Assembly: GCF_020687785.1 (NCBI RefSeq)
Contig: NZ_JAJEWI010000010.1
Span: forward strand, 372,001-436,000
Reading direction: 5' to 3'
DNA length: 64,000 nt
DNA from: Sphingopyxis yananensis
Lineage (GTDB): Bacteria > Pseudomonadota > Alphaproteobacteria > Sphingomonadales > Sphingomonadaceae
Shown here: positions 61,607-64,000 of the stretch, piece after piece
Layout: each line of letters starts with the position of its first letter
Position numbering within the stretch: the first letter of the stretch is position 1
Program-made: the position numbers and the translations under genes
The notes under the pieces: model-generated
Told to the model about the DNA's origin: nothing
The model's database searches: none
The model's input: the letters and a program-made list of their open reading frames with translations, nothing else

Positions 61607-62170
61607 CTATAGCAGCGTGATTTGCGCTGTAATTAAAGCGCCGCTTGGCTGGATAAGTTGGGCGGCGTTTGGCGTTTCAACAAAGATCGCGTCCTCGCTC
61701 GCCAGACGGTGGCGGTGGCCGGACATGGTGAGGGTGCAAGGCTGCGGCGCGACCATCAGCAAATGATCGGCAAGGGCGGTAAAGGATGTGCTTTGTCGCC
61801 GCAAAGTCAGTTCGGCGCGGCCATGGCGGGCCATCAGGTTAAGCACGCGGCAGGGACGCAGCGGTTCGGCGTAAACGGGCGTGTCGCCCGCAAAAATATA
61901 TTCCGGCATATCGTCGGTGATGACGCGCGTTTCGCCGTGAATGGTCAGCCGCATTTCACCCGACAGCAAGATTAAGTGACGCGTGACATTGGGCCAGCGT
62001 GAAAAATCGCTTGGCTGGCTGACCTGCGCGATGCTGGCGCGCCAAAAAAAATCGTCATCGCCCAAAGTTGGGATGGACGGAAAAAGGGCGACATCTTGGG
62101 TGATGCCGCCGCCGCTGCGCCAGCGCCGCGAGGGGCGCTGGCTGGCGGGTAATAGACGTGCCGTCGTCAT
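61607..62170 (-). CDS. hutD: HutD family protein
   Basis: A 187-residue cupin-like protein. FFWRASIAQVSQPSDFSRWPNVTRHLILLSGEMRLTI, FAGDTPVYAEPL and CRVLNLMARHGRAEL are HutD motifs. In histidine-utilisation operons HutD is thought to limit pathway activity, perhaps by binding a product such as N-formimino-glutamate; the mechanism is unsettled. Start ATG 62170 lies 10 bases after the hutU stop, so it is in the hut operon. Its own 3' side meets the DUF411 gene convergently across 26 bases. Confidence 0.87.
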   Translation of the reverse strand: MTTARLLPASQRPSRRWRSGGGITQDVALFPSIPTLGDDDFFWRASIAQVSQPSDFSRWPNVTRHLILLSGEMRLTIHGETRVITDDMPEYIFAGDTPVYAEPLRPCRVLNLMARHGRAELTLRRQSTSFTALADHLLMVAPQPCTLTMSGHRHRLASEDAIFVETPNAAQLIQPSGALITAQITLL

Positions 62171-62180
62171 ATGGGCTGCA

Positions 62181-63848
62181 TCAACCCAGAATAGCGGGCA
62201 GGTTCAGGCCTTGCTCGCGCGCGCAATCCAGTGCGATGTCATAGCCGGCGTCGGCGTGGCGCATGACACCGGTGGCGGGGTCGTTCCACAACACACGTTC
62301 CAAACGGCGAGCGGCGTCGTCGCTGCCATCCGCAACAATCACCATGCCGCTGTGCTGCGAATAGCCCATGCCGACGCCGCCCCCATGATGCAGCGATACC
62401 CATGTTGCGCCCGATGCGGTGTTGAGCAAGGCGTTGAGCAATGGCCAGTCGGACACGGCGTCGCTGCCGTCCTTCATGGCCTCGGTTTCGCGGTTGGGCG
62501 ATGCGACCGATCCGCTGTCCAAATGGTCGCGGCCAATGACCACGGGGGCCTTGAGTTCGCCATTTTTGACCATTTCGTTGAACGCCAGCCCCAAACGGTG
62601 GCGGTCGCCAAGGCCGACCCAGCAGATGCGCGCCGGAAGCCCTTGGAAGTGGATTTTCTCGCGGGCCATATCCAACCAGCGATGCAGTTCCTTATGATCG
62701 GGCAGCAATTCCTTAACCTTGGCATCCGTTTTAAAGATGTCTTCGGGGTCGCCCGACAGGGCGGCCCAGCGGAATGGGCCGATGCCACGACAGAAGAGCG
62801 GGCGGATATAGGCGGGGACAAAACCCGGGAAGTCAAAGGCATTGGCGACGCCTTCGTCCTTGGCGACTTGGCGGATATTGTTGCCATAATCGGTGGTGGG
62901 AACACCGGCGGCTTGGAAATCCAGCATCGCACGGACATGTTGGGCCATCGACGCTTTGGCCGCTTTGGCGACGGCTGCGGGGTCGCTTTCGCGCTTTTCC
63001 AGCCATTCGGCGACGGTCCAGCCAGCGGGAAAATAGCCGTTAACGGGGTCGTGTGCGCTGGTTTGGTCGGTCAAAAGGTCGGGACGAATGCCGCGTGCGA
63101 ACATTTCGGGCAGCAATTCCGCCGCATTGCCGAGCAATCCGACCGAGACGGTTTTGCCATCAGCCTTGGCTTGTTCGATGATGGCCATGGCTTCGTCGAT
63201 GGTGGCGGCTGATGTGTCGAGATAGCCGGTGCGCAGGCGCATGTCGATGCGGCTGGGCTGGCATTCAATGGCGATGCAAGATGCGCCCGCCATGACCGCA
63301 GCAAGGGGCTGTGCGCCGCCCATGCCGCCAAGGCCCGCCGTCAGCAACCATTTGCCGGACAAATCGCCGCCATGATGTTGGCGGCCCATTTCGACGAATG
63401 TTTCATAGGTTCCCTGCACAATACCTTGGGTTCCAATGTAAATCCACGAACCAGCGGTCATTTGGCCATACATAGCGAGGCCGCGTTTATCGAGTTCGTT
63501 GAAATGGTCCCAATTGGCCCATTGAGGGACCAGATTGCTGTTGGCGATCAGCACGCGCGGCGCGTCTTTGTGGGTTTGGAACACGCCAACTGGCTTGCCG
63601 GATTGCACCAGCAAGGTTTGATCGTCGTTCAGTGTTTTCAGCGTTTCAACGATTTTGTCATAGCTGGGCCAATCGCGCGCGGCGCGGCCAATGCCGCCAT
63701 AGACTACCAATTCTTCGGGGCGTTCGGCCACGTCGGGATGCAGATTGTTCATCAACATTCGCAGCGGCGCTTCGGTCAGCCAGCTTTTGGCGTTTAATTC
63801 GGTGCCGACAGGGGATTTGATGACGCGGCTGTTGTCGAGGCGGTTCAT
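62181..63848 (-). CDS. hutU: Urocanate hydratase
   Basis: A 555-residue urocanase (second step of histidine breakdown: urocanate to imidazolonepropionate, NAD+-dependent). ATG 63848 has AGGA 6 bases upstream. [89 protein letters not shown] (NAD site), [30 protein letters not shown] and [19 protein letters not shown] (active-site Cys region) are all present. Length is normal (E. coli-type ~557). It overlaps the upstream hutG stop as ATGA. Confidence 0.98.
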   Translation of the reverse strand: MNRLDNSRVIKSPVGTELNAKSWLTEAPLRMLMNNLHPDVAERPEELVVYGGIGRAARDWPSYDKIVETLKTLNDDQTLLVQSGKPVGVFQTHKDAPRVLIANSNLVPQWANWDHFNELDKRGLAMYGQMTAGSWIYIGTQGIVQGTYETFVEMGRQHHGGDLSGKWLLTAGLGGMGGAQPLAAVMAGASCIAIECQPSRIDMRLRTGYLDTSAATIDEAMAIIEQAKADGKTVSVGLLGNAAELLPEMFARGIRPDLLTDQTSAHDPVNGYFPAGWTVAEWLEKRESDPAAVAKAAKASMAQHVRAMLDFQAAGVPTTDYGNNIRQVAKDEGVANAFDFPGFVPAYIRPLFCRGIGPFRWAALSGDPEDIFKTDAKVKELLPDHKELHRWLDMAREKIHFQGLPARICWVGLGDRHRLGLAFNEMVKNGELKAPVVIGRDHLDSGSVASPNRETEAMKDGSDAVSDWPLLNALLNTASGATWVSLHHGGGVGMGYSQHSGMVIVADGSDDAARRLERVLWNDPATGVMRHADAGYDIALDCAREQGLNLPAILG

Positions 63849-64000
63849 GCGTGTCCTTTCGCAAAATCGAGGACGGCCGTGATAATGCGTTGTAAAACTG
63901 GTAAAATCACGGGCGTTGAGTGGAGCGGCGTCGGCCATTGGCCGGGCGCATAATCTGTTGGTTCGTCCATATAACCGCGCTGGGCGAGTTCCATTTGGAT
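63845..64000 (-). CDS. hutG: N-formylglutamate deformylase, C-terminal end
   Basis: The minus strand is open from the window edge (64000) to TGA at 63847-63845, overlapping the hutU ATG. The 51 residues include [14 protein letters not shown] and end in [12 protein letters not shown], which match the C-terminal end of N-formylglutamate amidohydrolase. That enzyme makes glutamate and formate in the last step of the long hut pathway. The 5' part is outside the window. Next to hutU and hutD, this gives at least a three-gene hut operon. Confidence 0.88.
   Translation of the reverse strand: MQMELAQRGYMDEPTDYAPGQWPTPLHSTPVILPVLQRIITAVLDFAKGHA

Noticed and set aside
1-64000. Insertion sequences, prophage, CRISPR, rRNA or integrase
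   Set aside because: No transposase or integrase frames, spaced direct repeats or rRNA segments were seen on either strand.

Overview
The window looks like a chromosomal segment of a sphingomonad (Alphaproteobacteria, Sphingomonadales). The basis is the mix of gene families: several TonB-dependent receptors, a FecI/FecR-type signalling locus, TamA/TamB, the cpoB-tilS-ftsH order, hslVU beside a RodZ-like gene, a long Lys/Ala-rich trigger factor tail, a bacterial CDC48-type ATPase, and a hut operon. Codon use and GC content appear even throughout. I see no insertion sequence, phage, CRISPR array or rRNA. Genus is not resolved by reading alone.

Layout. 1-2 kb: the end of gatA, a 32-codon ORF, then gatB. 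2-6.5 kb: exported proteins of unknown function and a periplasmic amidohydrolase. 6.8-10.8 kb: tRNA-Leu(UAG), trigger factor, an AlkA-type glycosylase, a [2Fe-2S] ferredoxin, rlmB and tRNA-Tyr. 10.8-13.7 kb: a 490-base non-coding region with repeated GAATCAC/GTGATTC half-sites, then a TonB-dependent receptor. 13.7-17.8 kb: a lipoprotein, an SNase-type nuclease, an S9 peptidase and a DUF4112 protein. 17.8-23.4 kb, minus strand: ECF sigma, FecR, an STN-domain TonB receptor and a family-5 solute-binding lipoprotein, overlapping like one operon. 23.7-26.9 kb: a large autotransporter. 27-34.4 kb: LysR, CDC48-type ATPase, MFS transporter, a methyltransferase, a phospholipase D-type enzyme and rpoZ. 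34.5-42.9 kb, mostly minus strand: DUF3800, a small exported protein, ftsH, tilS, cpoB, a RodZ-like gene and hslUV. 43-47 kb: two nucleotide-sugar epimerases and selO. 47-54.2 kb: tamA, tamB and a small lipoprotein. 54.2-55 kb: a yybP-ykoY (Mn2+) riboswitch upstream of a GDT1/UPF0016 exporter. 55-56 kb: an outer-membrane barrel. 56-61.6 kb: a metal-response locus. 61.6-64 kb: hutD, hutU and the end of hutG.

The most interesting region is 56.0-61.6 kb. A CnrY-like anti-sigma, a CnrX-like periplasmic sensor and an ECF sigma overlap by 1 and 4 bases. They are followed by a multicopper oxidase, a CopB-type barrel protein and a DUF411 protein, with a CopC-like gene divergent. The sensor aligns closely with CnrX of Cupriavidus as I recall it, but two of the nickel/cobalt His ligands are Tyr. 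The oxidase and CopB share a short motif, C-T-x-[ED]-H-x-A-M-G-H-C, present once in the oxidase and three times in CopB. Together these suggest a copper-tuned version of the Cnr signalling module with its own metal-binding element. Other points worth checking are a possible leaderless heat-shock transcript for hslV, a hairpin over the selO ribosome-binding site, and the FecI/FecR/TonB receptor locus with a peptide-family binding lipoprotein but no permease.
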